Source of the DNA: Portulaca oleracea
Lineage: Eukaryota > Streptophyta > Magnoliopsida > Caryophyllales > Portulacaceae
Direction of reading: 5' to 3'
DNA length: 64,000 nt
NCBI GenBank assembly: GCA_029582165.1
Contig: CM055881.1
Span: 16,792,594-16,856,593 of the forward strand
Numbering within the stretch: the first letter of the stretch is position 1; each line of letters begins with the position of its first letter. This document shows, piece by piece, positions 34,290 to 45,162 of this stretch. The notes under the pieces are model-generated. The model saw only the letters and a program-made list of their open reading frames with translations. It was not told where the DNA came from and ran no database searches. The position numbers were made by a program, and so were the translations under genes.

Positions 34290-35111
34290 TTAAGGTTTGG
34301 AGAAACCTTCAAATCCTGTAATATCAAAGTAGCTAAAGTAATCAGAGGAGAAGAGATTTGTTGAGCCCTCGTATTGATCAGCAGGAAGAAGCGGTGAACT
34401 AAAATCGTGGAGCTGAGCTCCGGTCTGCCATGTCAAGGTAGACAGGTCAGATTCATTTGACCAGAAAACATCGTCTATTATGTGATCGAAAGGGGCGAGG
34501 TCAGGGCCAACAAACCCCTGCATTGCCTCCCCTTGTTGAACTTGTTTACACTTGGAGGGAACTCTACATTCTGTTGTCTGAAACTCGTGATCAAGGACAT
34601 CATCAGAAATATTGTGGTTGTCAAACCCATAAGAGGTGGTGGAGGTGATTGACTCATGAGAGGCTTCGGATGGTGTGTTTGTTGGCTCATCAGTGTCCTC
34701 ACCACTGGCATTATTACTGGGTTGATCATTGTTCAAGAAGTTGGCAAAAACAGCAGCGAGATCAATGTTAGGTCCACCAGAGTGAGAGGAGTGGTCAAGG
34801 GAAGAAGAGTGAGTGGAGGAGGAGGAGGGAGGAGGTAAGTTCCTGGAGGACCTGGAACGACGTGTCTTACGGCATCCCCCACCGACAGGTACATTCCTAA
34901 GGGAGCCACCTTTGGTCCAGTACCTACGGCAGGCCTTGCAGAAGTACCTTGGTTGGGACAAGCTGTAGTTGTTGTAATAACAGAACTTGGTGTTGGGTGA
35001 AGCACACCTTGGGCAGTTGGGGGCAGCCTCATTGTCACCCCTCCAACGTCTTGTCATCGTCATTGGCCGGGGTGCCGGGCACTGCACAACTCCATCGCTT
35101 GACGTCAACAT
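34290..35111 (-). CDS. Dof-type zinc-finger transcription factor
   Basis: An uninterrupted 273-residue frame with no intron. The start is the ATG at 35111 ([10 protein letters not shown]); the frame is open further upstream but only from a GTG. The Dof domain spans about residues 31-85, with zinc ligands Cys33, Cys36, Cys58 and Cys61 (C-X2-C-X21-C-X2-C) and the usual basic end GGGCRKTRR. The rest is Ser-rich (91-120), then Asn/Asp-rich, with an aromatic C-terminus ([13 protein letters not shown]). Dof proteins are plant-specific nuclear factors that bind AAAG-core sites. The subgroup is not assigned. It is the only intact cellular gene in the window, and it lies inside the inferred inversion. 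Confidence 0.93.
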   Translation of the reverse strand: MLTSSDGVVQCPAPRPMTMTRRWRGDNEAAPNCPRCASPNTKFCYYNNYSLSQPRYFCKACRRYWTKGGSLRNVPVGGGCRKTRRSRSSRNLPPPSSSSTHSSSLDHSSHSGGPNIDLAAVFANFLNNDQPSNNASGEDTDEPTNTPSEASHESITSTTSYGFDNHNISDDVLDHEFQTTECRVPSKCKQVQQGEAMQGFVGPDLAPFDHIIDDVFWSNESDLSTLTWQTGAQLHDFSSPLLPADQYEGSTNLFSSDYFSYFDITGFEGFSKP

Positions 35112-35189
35112 TCTGAGACAAATATCAAAGCCAGAGAGAGACACAGAGAGAGAGATGTGAAGAGGGGAAGAGTGAAGTCAGGGGGATAC
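35112..35189 (-). promoter_or_regulatory. Dof 5' untranslated leader (GA/CT-rich)
   Basis: The region between the presumed TATA box and the ATG is rich in GAGAGA/TCTCTC on the two strands, a common feature of plant 5' leaders. The transcription start is not determined. Confidence 0.45.
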
Positions 35190-35200
35190 ATGTATATATA
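35190..35200 (-). promoter_or_regulatory. Candidate TATA box of the Dof gene
   Basis: On the minus strand GTATATATACA lies about 80 bp upstream of the ATG, a plausible distance for a short leader. Confidence 0.5.
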
Positions 35201-35854
35201 CGCAAGTGAGAGTGTGAAAAGGCATTTAGTGAATGTGGGCAATAAACGTGGGCGGTCGAGCCGTCAGGACTAAGGAAACAAGAGAGAGGACCATGACAGG
35301 CACGGGGGGGTTGTGAGAGCTCAGGAATGTAAACTTGTAAAGTGTAAGTCACACACTATCACTATGTCATGTGATCAATCAATTTTCCCCCATCTTTCTA
35401 GTTTTGTGTCAAACTCTTCACTTTCAATATCCTAGGCGGATGCAGAATTCCAGATCCATCCTTTTCTCAACCTAATTTATTATTATTATTATGTGAAATG
35501 TGAAATGATTTCAGTGGCAACGTGGCACTTTTTCAATGGCTGCATTTGGGGGAGATTGCGTTCATTCTCTTCCTCTAAGTCAACCCATCTTAGTTGTCAA
35601 CGCTCTTCACTTTGAAATCTCAAATCTGCACTTTTGCTCTTGGGATTTGCGGCCCGGGCATGTTAAGTTAGCACATTCACAAGCAAGTAGCAACTATGGA
35701 CTGGGTAGGATGATGGACCAACACTTACCCCCTACTTAGGTCTAACTATTTACCTAGGTTTTATCCACATATACAATCTACTTAATTGCTTTTGATTTAA
35801 AGACATGCATATGGAGAAGGAAAAAAAAATCATTAAATCATAGGTTTGCATTGG
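35201..35854. other. Upstream region of the Dof gene
   Basis: No second gene is seen. It presumably holds promoter elements of the Dof gene. An ATT trinucleotide run lies near 35475-35492. Confidence 0.45.
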
Positions 35855-36397
35855 TGATTTCATTTACAATTTTTTTTTGAAACCAAACCTAGCGATTTCA
35901 TTAATAACAAATTATACGACACTTACAATGAAAATCGTGATTGAACAATTGTAGGTCTAAAACATAAATATGAAATTCAACTTCCAAAAAACTAATACTA
36001 ATCTTACTGATCGACGTTCGACTCCGATTTCTTCGATGACTTTGCATCTTTAGCATTGATGGAGAACCTCATAACCTGTGTCATAGCGATTTGAAAGTCG
36101 ATTTTCATCCAATGTATTAGACCACACCAACTGGAAAAAAACTCTAAAAAGAGACTAAAAACACTAAATAAGGGTACAAAAAACTCTTACAAAAGAAGAG
36201 ACTTACTTTCATTGCGAAAACGTAAAACCAAACTAATAATTGGGGTAGAAATCAATCAAATTGGGGCTTAATTACCATCGACAAAAGAATCAATGGCAGC
36301 CCCTCCAAGGAGATGAAGGCTAGAGTTTTCTAGAGAGAAAAAGAAAAGAGGAGGCTAGGGTTTTCTCTGTAGATAGGAATGATTTCATTTACAATTT
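35855..36397 (-). mobile_element. Retroposed copy flanked by 18-bp target duplication
   Basis: TGATTTCATTTACAATTT occurs at 35855-35872 and again at 36380-36397. Between them are 507 bp that, on the minus strand, end in a run of A next to the left duplication. These are the marks of LINE-mediated retroposition. The 5' end of the insert (minus strand) reads AGAGAAAACCCTAGCC, in the style of a plant mRNA leader. No long ORF remains. It could be a processed pseudogene, a SINE or an internally deleted LINE. Confidence 0.75.
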
Positions 36398-36944
36398 AAC
36401 TTGTCCAGAAACCTATAAGAAACTGGTCATTGGTTATAGACCTATCAAAACTTACCCAAAACCTAAAAATTGAACAACTTTACCCCAACCAACATTCACA
36501 ATTATGTTAATCGGTTCAGATCTGAGCAACCGAAATGACCCAACTATATCCGAATTGGACTCGAAATTTATTATGAACTGAAATTCTTCATATTCAAAAT
36601 GACCCGATCTTATTCAAACTCGATCCAAAATAACCAGACTCTACTGAATCACATAGACAAAAAGCATAACCGGAACTTATTTATACTCAGACATAAACCG
36701 AAATGACTTTTAACGGAATTTAGGGAAAACAAAATTAATACACTCATACCCGAAATTATCTGACCTACCTTGAACCAAACCTGAAGTGAATCGAACTTGA
36801 ACAACAAAAACACGAATCAAACCGAAATCATCTTTGAATTTACCCAAGTAATAACCGATTTTGCCATATGTCAAAGTGATCCAACCCGTTAACAACTGAA
36901 TTTGAAGATCTCAAAGTAAATTGAGTAAGTTTTGTTACAATTTA
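36398..36944. other. Degenerate ACCGAAATGACCC-type repeats
   Basis: Scattered imperfect repeats such as AACCGAAATGACCCAA occur through this stretch. No gene is seen. Confidence 0.5.
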
Positions 36945-36954
36945 ATATTATTTG

Positions 36955-37379
36955 AATTATTAGACGATAATACACTGAACTTTAGGTGTATTGGACAATA
37001 ATGCACTGAACTTTTCTTTTGGACTCTAATACACTGAACTTTGAGGGTATTGGACAATAATGTACTCAGACCAATTCAGCTAGTGGTTAACGCGGTAGCT
37101 GTCCTACTTTAAGGCATTGTTTTTCTATTTTTTTCCAAAAAATATATTATTTATCTAGTTTATGTGTACTTTCTTACACGACAAAAGTTTTTTTCTGAAA
37201 AAAATAGAAAACGACACCTCAAAATAGGACAGCCACCGCGTCAACCACTAGCTGAATTGGTATGAGTGCATTATTATCCAATACCCTCAAACTTCAGTGT
37301 ATTAGAGTTTAAAAAAAAAGTTCAGTGCATTATTGTCCAATACCCATAAAGTTTAGTGTATTATTATCATCTAATAATT
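36955..37379. mobile_element. Inverted-repeat MITE, Mutator-like
   Basis: AATTATTAGACGATAATAC at the left is mirrored by ATAATACTAAT-type sequence at the right (TCATCTAATAATT). Both arms repeat TACACTGAACTTT/AAAGTTCAGTG units and GGACAATAATG. A 9-bp duplication ATATTATTT flanks it at 36945-36953 and 37381-37389, as for Mutator-type elements. The loop holds a T-rich stretch. A remnant of the family is at 21385-21465. Confidence 0.75.
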
Positions 37380-37389
37380 GATATTATTT

Positions 37390-38562
37390 TTATTTCTTGA
37401 AGCTAGTATTTTTAAAAGCTATAAGTTATTGTATTTATGTGGCTAAGCTAATTTATTGTAACTTGAGGGAAATGAGTTAAAAATGAGCAACATAAAATTT
37501 GAAAAAAAATGGATATAATATTAGCTAACGATAAAACTACCAAAATTTTAGAGCCTTTGTTTTTATAGGTTGCAATGTAGGATGGTAACTCTAGTTATTT
37601 TTATTGGCTATCAAAAAAAATATTTTTAAATTAACCTAGACGGATTTGACTTGATCCGACATTAAACTCATCGCAAACCTATTTTTATGAAATAAAATTA
37701 AGGCTTAAGCCTGACAATCATAAAAAAAAAAGGAGCTCCTAAACTAAATTGGGGATTGTACCCATTGGAAAATTTGTTTTCAGGTATGTGTATGGGAAAA
37801 AATTGTTTTCAGGTATGTGAATCCGTGTATCCGTACAAGAATATAAGATAAATTGGGGCAAATTTGTTTCCAAGCATGAAACGAGTATTATATTTTTGTA
37901 TGGATAAAGATACCTGGAAACAAATTAGTCCACAACATTGCACAATTTTTCCACCTGCTCTACTATGTTAAAGAGGATTGATTACTCGGCATATACATGC
38001 AGTTGTTTGTGTTTTGTATTTTTCATTCTAATAATAAAATTTAAAAGAAGGTAACTATTTTTTTTAAGGTGTAACTACCATTTCAGTATAAAAATTGCAT
38101 AATACTTTGATAGTTCACTCATGAAAGAAATTTATTCATTTAAGATATGGCTTTTTTTATTTTTGTAACTAATAGATTACTTTTGGATGAGTGTTAATTA
38201 ATTAATTTAAATGTTAATATGAATTAGACATTCCAAGGTTACTTTTAATGACCATTTGAGTAACTTCTACGCAATTTAGAATGATTATATTATTTGAAAA
38301 CTAAAATCAGCTTAGAAAAAAAATTAGTTCTCTGAAGAAGAGTTAAAAATGGAGAGTAGGAGTTCATAAGAGTAAAGGAGGATGAGAGTACGGGAGGGTT
38401 CATAAGAGTAAAATGTTAATTGACATATTTACTCTTTCATATTATATTTAATTCAATTAAGGTTAAGGATATTATGATAATTTCCCATTGTATATTATAA
38501 CTCAATTGAACACTTACTTACACCCTAAATTGGGGTGTTAAAAAAATAAGGGGTAAGAGGGG
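37390..38562. other. AT-rich intergenic DNA, no gene seen
   Basis: The phrase TTGTTTTCAGGTATGTG is repeated at about 37775 and 37803. GTTCATAAGAGTAAA is repeated near 38362 and 38399. No coding or clear transposon structure. Confidence 0.5.
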
Positions 38563-38565
38563 TAA

Positions 38566-38959
38566 GGCCATCACCAATGGTGGGTCAATTTTCACACACC
38601 CATCTAATAAAATATCATAAATGTGAGTCATGACTCACTTGAATTTTTAAAGAATTTTACAATAGTGGGTGAAATCTAACTCACCTAACAATTAAAATAT
38701 TATAAATAAATGTAAAAAGAAAAGATTATAATAAAATTTATTTTCATTCTTTCTTTCTCTCTCCTCACTTAAGTAAGCAAAAGACAAAAAAGTAGATGAG
38801 GCCCACACAATTTATACTTGCAAGCTCAACCGTGCAAATGGGTGGGAAATATTTTCCTCACCCACCATACAACCTTCCTGACTATTGGATGCATTTTTCT
38901 CACCCAAATTTGTCTTGTCTTGTGTGCAAGTGAGAAAATTCTCACCATTGGTAGTGGCC
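38566..38959. mobile_element. Tourist-like (PIF/Harbinger) MITE
   Basis: Terminal inverted repeats GGCCATCACCAATGG and CCATTGGTAGTGGCC enclose 394 bp, and TAA is duplicated on each side (38563-38565 and 38960-38962). The 3-bp TWA duplication and the termini fit Tourist elements. It is inserted inside a second G/T-rich repeat (GGGGTAAGAGGGGTAA to the left, CTTACCCCCGCTTGGG-like on the opposite strand to the right). Confidence 0.8.
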
Positions 38960-38962
38960 TAA

Positions 38963-39878
38963 AGGGGTGTAAACCTCACTCCCCCTCACCCTCCCTTACC
39001 CTCTCTCACTCTCTTCCCAAGCGGGGGTAAGGAAGAGTAATGACCCTCATTTACCCCTCCTAACCCCCCTTTACCCCTCTCCCAAGTAGGCCCTAAAATA
39101 ATATGATTACATAAAACAAATCAAAAGAAAGTAATTATTTATTAGTCACTCAAAAAAATATAAAAAATCACCCCTAAAACATATTAACAGTCACCCTTTA
39201 TGATACATTAATTCCATTTAAGAGATAATATATCAGATTTATCGGTGTATCCCTAAAATTTTTAGAATAAATAATTAATTAATATATAACAGTAGTTAAA
39301 AACATTCATTTTAGCTGTGACTTTTACTTGAAAAATAGAAGTCACACCAAATGATTCACTTGATAACAAGAAAATGTCGTTCTAACATTGACTAGATAGA
39401 AGGCTCTGCCTCTGTGTGAGAGAGGTTTACTATAACTTTATTATTCTATGAGATATATCATTGTATATATATGAAAGGGTGACCAATGACTAATAAAAGT
39501 TATTTCTCCATAAATTTAGTATATCATATTAGTCATTTCTGAACACAAGCAAGCAGACAGACATAACAAGTATCAAAACATGCACAGAATGAAAGTGTCA
39601 TTTTTATTATAGTTTTTGAGTATATGATATTAGTCTTTTCTTTTGGTTTTGTAATCTGACATATTAGTCATAGCAAATTTTTAAAATGTCATCTTTAAAA
39701 GAGTTTGTCTCACCACGACTCTTTGATAATACAATTTTACAATTATATTTTTTATAGTTTTGGAGGGTGAATTTGAAGTTTTTTTTATAAGAAAAAAGTT
39801 AATAGGCAATACTAAAATGTAAAAAGTCACCTCTAAAAATTATTAAAAATCACCCTTTAGGATACATCAATTCCATCG

Positions 39879-39881
<3 letters not shown>
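38963..39881. other. AT-rich DNA with a duplicated segment
   Basis: A segment of about 80 bp containing AATCACCCTTTAGGATACAT occurs at about 39165-39230 and again at 39835-39875, slightly diverged. No gene is seen. Confidence 0.5.
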
Positions 39882-40271
<390 letters not shown>

Positions 40272-40273
<2 letters not shown>

Positions 40274-40415
40274 GACTACAACTTCCCCAATTGGATCATC
40301 AATTGTATAATGACTTGTGTTACCACTCCTATGTTTTCTGTCTATACAAATGGTGTCGGTTGCCAAGGTTTGAGGCAGGGAGACCCCATGTCGCCCCTGC
40401 TCTTTGTGAGCATGT
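40272..40415 (+). pseudogene. LINE reverse transcriptase fragment
   Basis: One frame encodes [16 protein letters not shown] and then [13 protein letters not shown], the same block as at 470-620 in the LINE at the left edge but clearly diverged. Both ends are cut off. About ten codons around the VNGK position are missing. It directly follows a TA run. Confidence 0.85.
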
Positions 40416-41727
40416 GAGCCCTATAGATATGGGTCATTGGATCTTAATTAAATCAACGGATTAGATTAATTAGGGTATTTAACTTTTTTCCCAATGTCTC
40501 ACGTGACACTTGCTAATTTAAAAAAAAATCCCCCCTCCCTCGACAAATGGTGAAAGAGCAGCTGCCAGTTCCAAAAAAAATTTTGAAATCAATTTCTTCT
40601 CCCTTCTCCCTCCGCCATCCCCCAATTCGAACAGAGAGGTTGTTCTTCTTCTTCACTGTGCGAAGTCACGTCCGTCTCCAGCCAGTGCAAAGACACAAAA
40701 TTCGTCCACCGAAAATCAGTTGCTTCTCCTTCCAATTTTTTCTCCTTCCCAGTTCCAACCGAGGGGCTATTCACCTTTAGTCGTGAAAGAAATGTCCATC
40801 ATCAATTTTCGAAGGTGTGTTTTTGAGTTTGAGTTTGAGTTTGAGTTTGAGTTTGGTCTGTATGTTGAAGTGAATTTTGTAGGGGGTTTCTAATATAATT
40901 TTCGAAGGTGTGTTTTTGCGCAAGTTAGAGGTTTGTTTTTGGGAAATTTGAATTCAATGTGGATATCAAGTAAGGTCATAGTGGACGTTAATGTTAGGGA
41001 AAGTGGACATTAGGAAAATTGGTGATGGTTGTGTATGTCGTTCTGTTGTATTTGATGTGCACATTGGTATTGGTTGATGTCCACAGTAATAATGGTTTAT
41101 GTCCATTGTTGTCATATATATTTGATGTCCACATCCACTTTGTCTGATGCCCATGATCGTGATGCGCCATGTCCACTGTTGTTAGTATTTATGACCATAC
41201 TCACTACACATGCATGTTGTCAAAGTGGACGTTAAGGTCAAGAAAATTGGACATTTAAGGAAAAATGGTGATGTTTATGTATGTCATTTTGTTGTAGTAG
41301 ATGTCCACATTGGTAATGGTTGATGTCTACATTGATAACGGTTGATGTCCACATCCGCTTTGTTTGATGTCCATACTTGACATGTTTGATGTCCACTATT
41401 GTTACATAATATGGTCATACTGATTGTACATATTGTTGAAACCATTCAATATTAGTTGGTGGGAATGCTGATGGTTTGTGGGTTGTTGACCAGGGATCAG
41501 CATAGCCCACTTGTTCCGGAGATCCTTGGGATGTGGTCGCATCAATAGTTAAGGATTTATCGTCTGCATGTTAACGAAGTGGTAGATGGTTCAAGTCCAA
41601 GCCGGTCACATGTTATGGAAACGTCTCTGAGGTGGACCCTACTCAGATCGAGGGTGCATATTTTGCTGAAGATTAATCCTCGTTCCACAATAGGATGAGC
41701 AACAAATTGTGTTTTATTGTAGGAAAA

Positions 41728-41866
41728 ACGTTTGGAAGCATTGAGGAAGCGATATTTTCATGATATTATTACGCACGAAGACAATAAATTGAAGGACCAT
41801 GCGTACAACAAGACTTCCCATTGGGATGACACCAAGTCACTTCCGCCCATCTGATTCAAGTTTACG
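41728..41866 (+). pseudogene. Exon-like segment inside the GATGTCC-rich element
   Basis: After a good 3' splice-site-like sequence (TTTTATTGTAG), about 45 codons are open: KRLEALRKRYFHDIITHEDN, then a Lys/Asp-rich part ending at TGA near 41850. Composition is protein-like and unlike the flanking repeats. It may be a captured host exon. I do not recognise the gene. Confidence 0.4.
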
Positions 41867-43371
41867 AGGTAGTAGACTGTTGTTTTAGGATTATGTAGTA
41901 GATTGTGTATTCCGGTAGTTTAATATCTTTTTAATGTTTGTCACGAACAATACTTCCGTGTTGTTGAGTTATTTCATGTGTTTTCTTCTTCCTTTCTATC
42001 ATAACATATTATGTGTTTGGTATGTAAAACACATTTGTTGGATTTGTTCCCAGAAAAATGGCGATGTTTTTGTGTTTGTCATTCAGTTGTACTTGACGTG
42101 TACATTGGTAATTGTTGATGTCTGTAGCGACATTGTTAGATGTCCACTACTGTTATGTTGGATCTCCACATACATTTTGTTTTGATGTCTATGACTCATC
42201 AAACAATATAATGCAATATGTTAACAATGCAAATATTATGATGAAGGCATTTAATGAAGCATCGGGAATTATTTAAGCGTGGAACTGATTATTATGTATT
42301 CAAAAAAGAGAGAGAGAGAGAAAGGCTACTGCACAACGACGTGTATGGAAGGCAATGAGTCAATATGGAAGGCTACTAAGTGTAATGTATGTCCATAATG
42401 ATAATGCATGATGTCCCCATGTTATTGTATTGGTTGTCCATATTGATAATACTTAATGTCCCTTGCTGTTATACTTGATGACTATATTGATAATACTTGA
42501 TGTCTAGTGATGTTATTCTTGATGTCCCCAGCTGTTGTGCTTGAGTGTATTGTGTGTCAATAATGTTAATACTGAATGTTCCTTGCTGTCATAATTGATG
42601 TTCATATTAATAATACTTGATGCCCACTGTTGTTATTCATGATGTCCCCTGTTCTTGTGTGTCAATAATGTTATTCTTGACGTTCCCTGCTGTAATGCTT
42701 AATGTCCCCTTCTATTGTACTTGTTGTCCATGTTGGTAATGCTTGATGTCTACTACTGTTATTCTTGGATATCTAATTCATATGACGTTACAATGCATTG
42801 TGTAATGATCTATGAACCTAATGTCCTTGCAATCTATACTTGAAGCTCACATAGACATAACTAGATGTCCACTTCATGTAATTTTAAGGCTATGTATTAA
42901 GGAACATGAGTGTACTGTGAGTCAATAATGTTAATATTTGTTGCCCCTATTGTTATACTTAATGTCCATGCTGATAGAACTTGATGTCCACTGCTGTTAT
43001 TTTTCATGTCTCCCTACTGTTGTAATTTATGCAAGGTTGTTGGTGTGTGTATATTTCTACAGCTTGAGTTTGACAAGATGCCAATTTGATTTATAAATCG
43101 AATCATTTGACATCACATTGCATTGTGTAGTGATCGTGGAACCTAATGTCCTTAATGTCCATATTGATCTTACTTGATGTACCATGTTGTTATAGTTGAT
43201 ATCCATTTACCATATTGATGATACTTGATGTCCACTTTGGCCACATTGCATTTGCCACTGCATATTCCGTACGGACCACCACAGGTGAGTTTTGGGCCAA
43301 TAATGGGGTAGGAAACGATGATTCCATTTCAGCTAAATCCAAACCATCTAATGGCACTCTCATGACCAAGC

Positions 43372-43430
43372 GCGGCGGCGGCGGCGGCCGGGGGGGGGGG
43401 GGAGGATGGAGGGGGGAGGAGGGATTAGGC
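43372..43430 (+). repeat. (CGG)n and poly-G run
   Basis: A CGG trinucleotide run followed by 14 or more G, within an open frame (43215-43574) that I do not accept as a gene. Confidence 0.85.
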
Positions 43431-43796
43431 TGGAAGCATTTGCCACTTTTCATTGAATGGAGAGGAAATGTCCCTCACTATTGCTACGATCACATCTCGA
43501 GGGTCTCCAGAACGTGCAGGACTAAGCTGATCTCTGATCAACAAACCACATACCATCATTATGTCACCAACTAAGATTCAATATTATGAACAACGTGTAC
43601 AATAAGTGTCGACATCAAACATAACAATAGAGGACATTTACATTTTCATTATGGACATCAAACATAATAGTAATGGACATTAACTACTATCATCGTGGAC
43701 ATCACTACACCTAACTGAACATCAAGCAATATCATTATGGACATCAACTTAAACACAACAACCATTAGCATTATCCATAATGGATCTAAATGTTAC

Positions 43797-45149
43797 TGAT
43801 AGGCCGCAAGTGCACGGATGAAATTCTAATCACAATCAAGGTCTAAACAAACGAATATTCACTAAATTATTCTGATTTAATCAAGGGAAAAAGGCGTTCA
43901 GAGGATGAAACCTAAGTCAAATAACGAATCAACGACATGGATTGAACTTTCATTTCATTAATTTGCACAATCAAGGTTCGATAATCGCATAGAATACTTC
44001 GCAATGAGATTTTGCCACTAGAGCGAATTGCCAAGACTAACCAAGCACCTACTTTCGTGGTTATTTCAATTTAGTCAAGGTTAAAGATCTAATTATCTCA
44101 AGAACCCTAGTTAAAACTTCTATGTCTAGATAATTTTAACTAGTTTAGTCTAGGTTTTCGGGCAATCAAACTTCTCCTTTCAGTACTTCATTCAACAACC
44201 TATTAACATGCAATTGGTGATCAAGCAAAAGCAATAACGATTCAATTCAAAGACCAAATAGATTGAAACAAACTAAATTCATGATAATTCAATCCAACAA
44301 AGGCAATTCATCAAGCAACTTCAAAGGTTCATCCCCTAAACTAAAAGAACTACTCACAGTTCATGTTTGAAACTACAAAGCAATTGAAATCTATGAGAGA
44401 AAGCATATGAAAATCTATGAGAGAATGAGAACTAAACCCAAGTGAAGAACAAACTTGCTAGGAATCAACAATGGAGGACTTTTGCTCCTCCACTTCAAAG
44501 TATGTTCAAATTGCTCTTCGATCTTCAATCTTCTCTCAATCTTCAATGATGGAATGGAATATGGATGATGAATGATATGATTAGAGCATGCAAATGGATG
44601 ATGGTGGATGATGATTCCCCTCTTCTCCGCCGGAAATAAGCATAATATAGGCAAATATCAACTCAAAACCGCCGAAAATGAAAAGACAGGAGAGGCACGG
44701 ACCGTGCTAGGGGTGACACGGACCGTGCTCATAGTGACACGGACCGTGCCCCCCTAGGCACTACCCGTGTCGCTTCACTGCACACAATTCTTTACGTTCT
44801 AGTCATAGGCACTACCCGTGCCACTGCAGACACCACCCGTGCCACTGTCTTTTTCAGGCCTAGGAGTACTTTGGGCCATTATTTGGGCCTTGGGTGATCT
44901 AACATCTCACTTCTTGGTCCTTTAAGCTCATAACTTGGATCTACACTTGATTTTTAGCTCGGTTTACATCGATTCTTCACAAATTGCTCGGTTTACATCG
45001 ATTCTTCACAAATTACCTACAAAACTCACCAAACTCCAAACCAAGCGTAATATGGGAAATTCGGGCATAACATAATATAATCAAATCAAATATTCCCCAA
45101 ATTCCTATCAAAACAACCAAGTTTTCATATATATAAGAAGCACTTATCA
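43797..45149 (-). repeat. 3' LTR of Athila element 2, with internal deletion
   Basis: It matches the 5' LTR closely but lacks about 118 bp near its plus-coordinate left end (after GGATGAAATT), so the two LTRs differ mainly by this deletion. The palindrome array is at 44695-44850. Confidence 0.9.
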
Positions 45150-45162
45150 AAATCCCCCATGC
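45150..45162 (-). other. Polypurine tract of Athila element 2
   Basis: On the minus strand ATGGGGGATTT immediately precedes the 3' LTR start TGATAAG. Confidence 0.85.

Larger units (their letters stand above)
40428..43796. mobile_element. Second GGACATC/GATGTCC-rich element, left portion
   Basis: From about 40930 to 43760 the motif TGATGTCCA and its reverse TGGACATCA recur dozens of times with variable 20-40 bp spacing, first mostly forward, then mostly reverse (43610-43745). The start near 40428 (CCCTATAGATATGGGTCATT) resembles the TATAGGG ends of the foldbacks. Like foldback element 1 it contains CCAATGTCTCACGTGACA-type and coding-like segments. It was interrupted by Athila element 2; its right end is at 51559-51650. 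No transposase was found. Boundaries are approximate. Confidence 0.6.

Noticed and set aside
35112..35144. Longer N-terminus for the Dof protein
   Set aside because: The extension would start at GTG; the ATG at 35111 is in a normal position relative to the Dof domain and the presumed TATA box.
40824..40856. Telomere-like (GAGTTT)n run
   Set aside because: Only five units of a non-telomeric hexamer, in the middle of a repeat element.
43215..43574. 119-codon ORF with Gly run
   Set aside because: The Gly run is a CGG/poly-G tract. The remainder is protein-like only in part; it may be a captured fragment but is not supportable as a gene.
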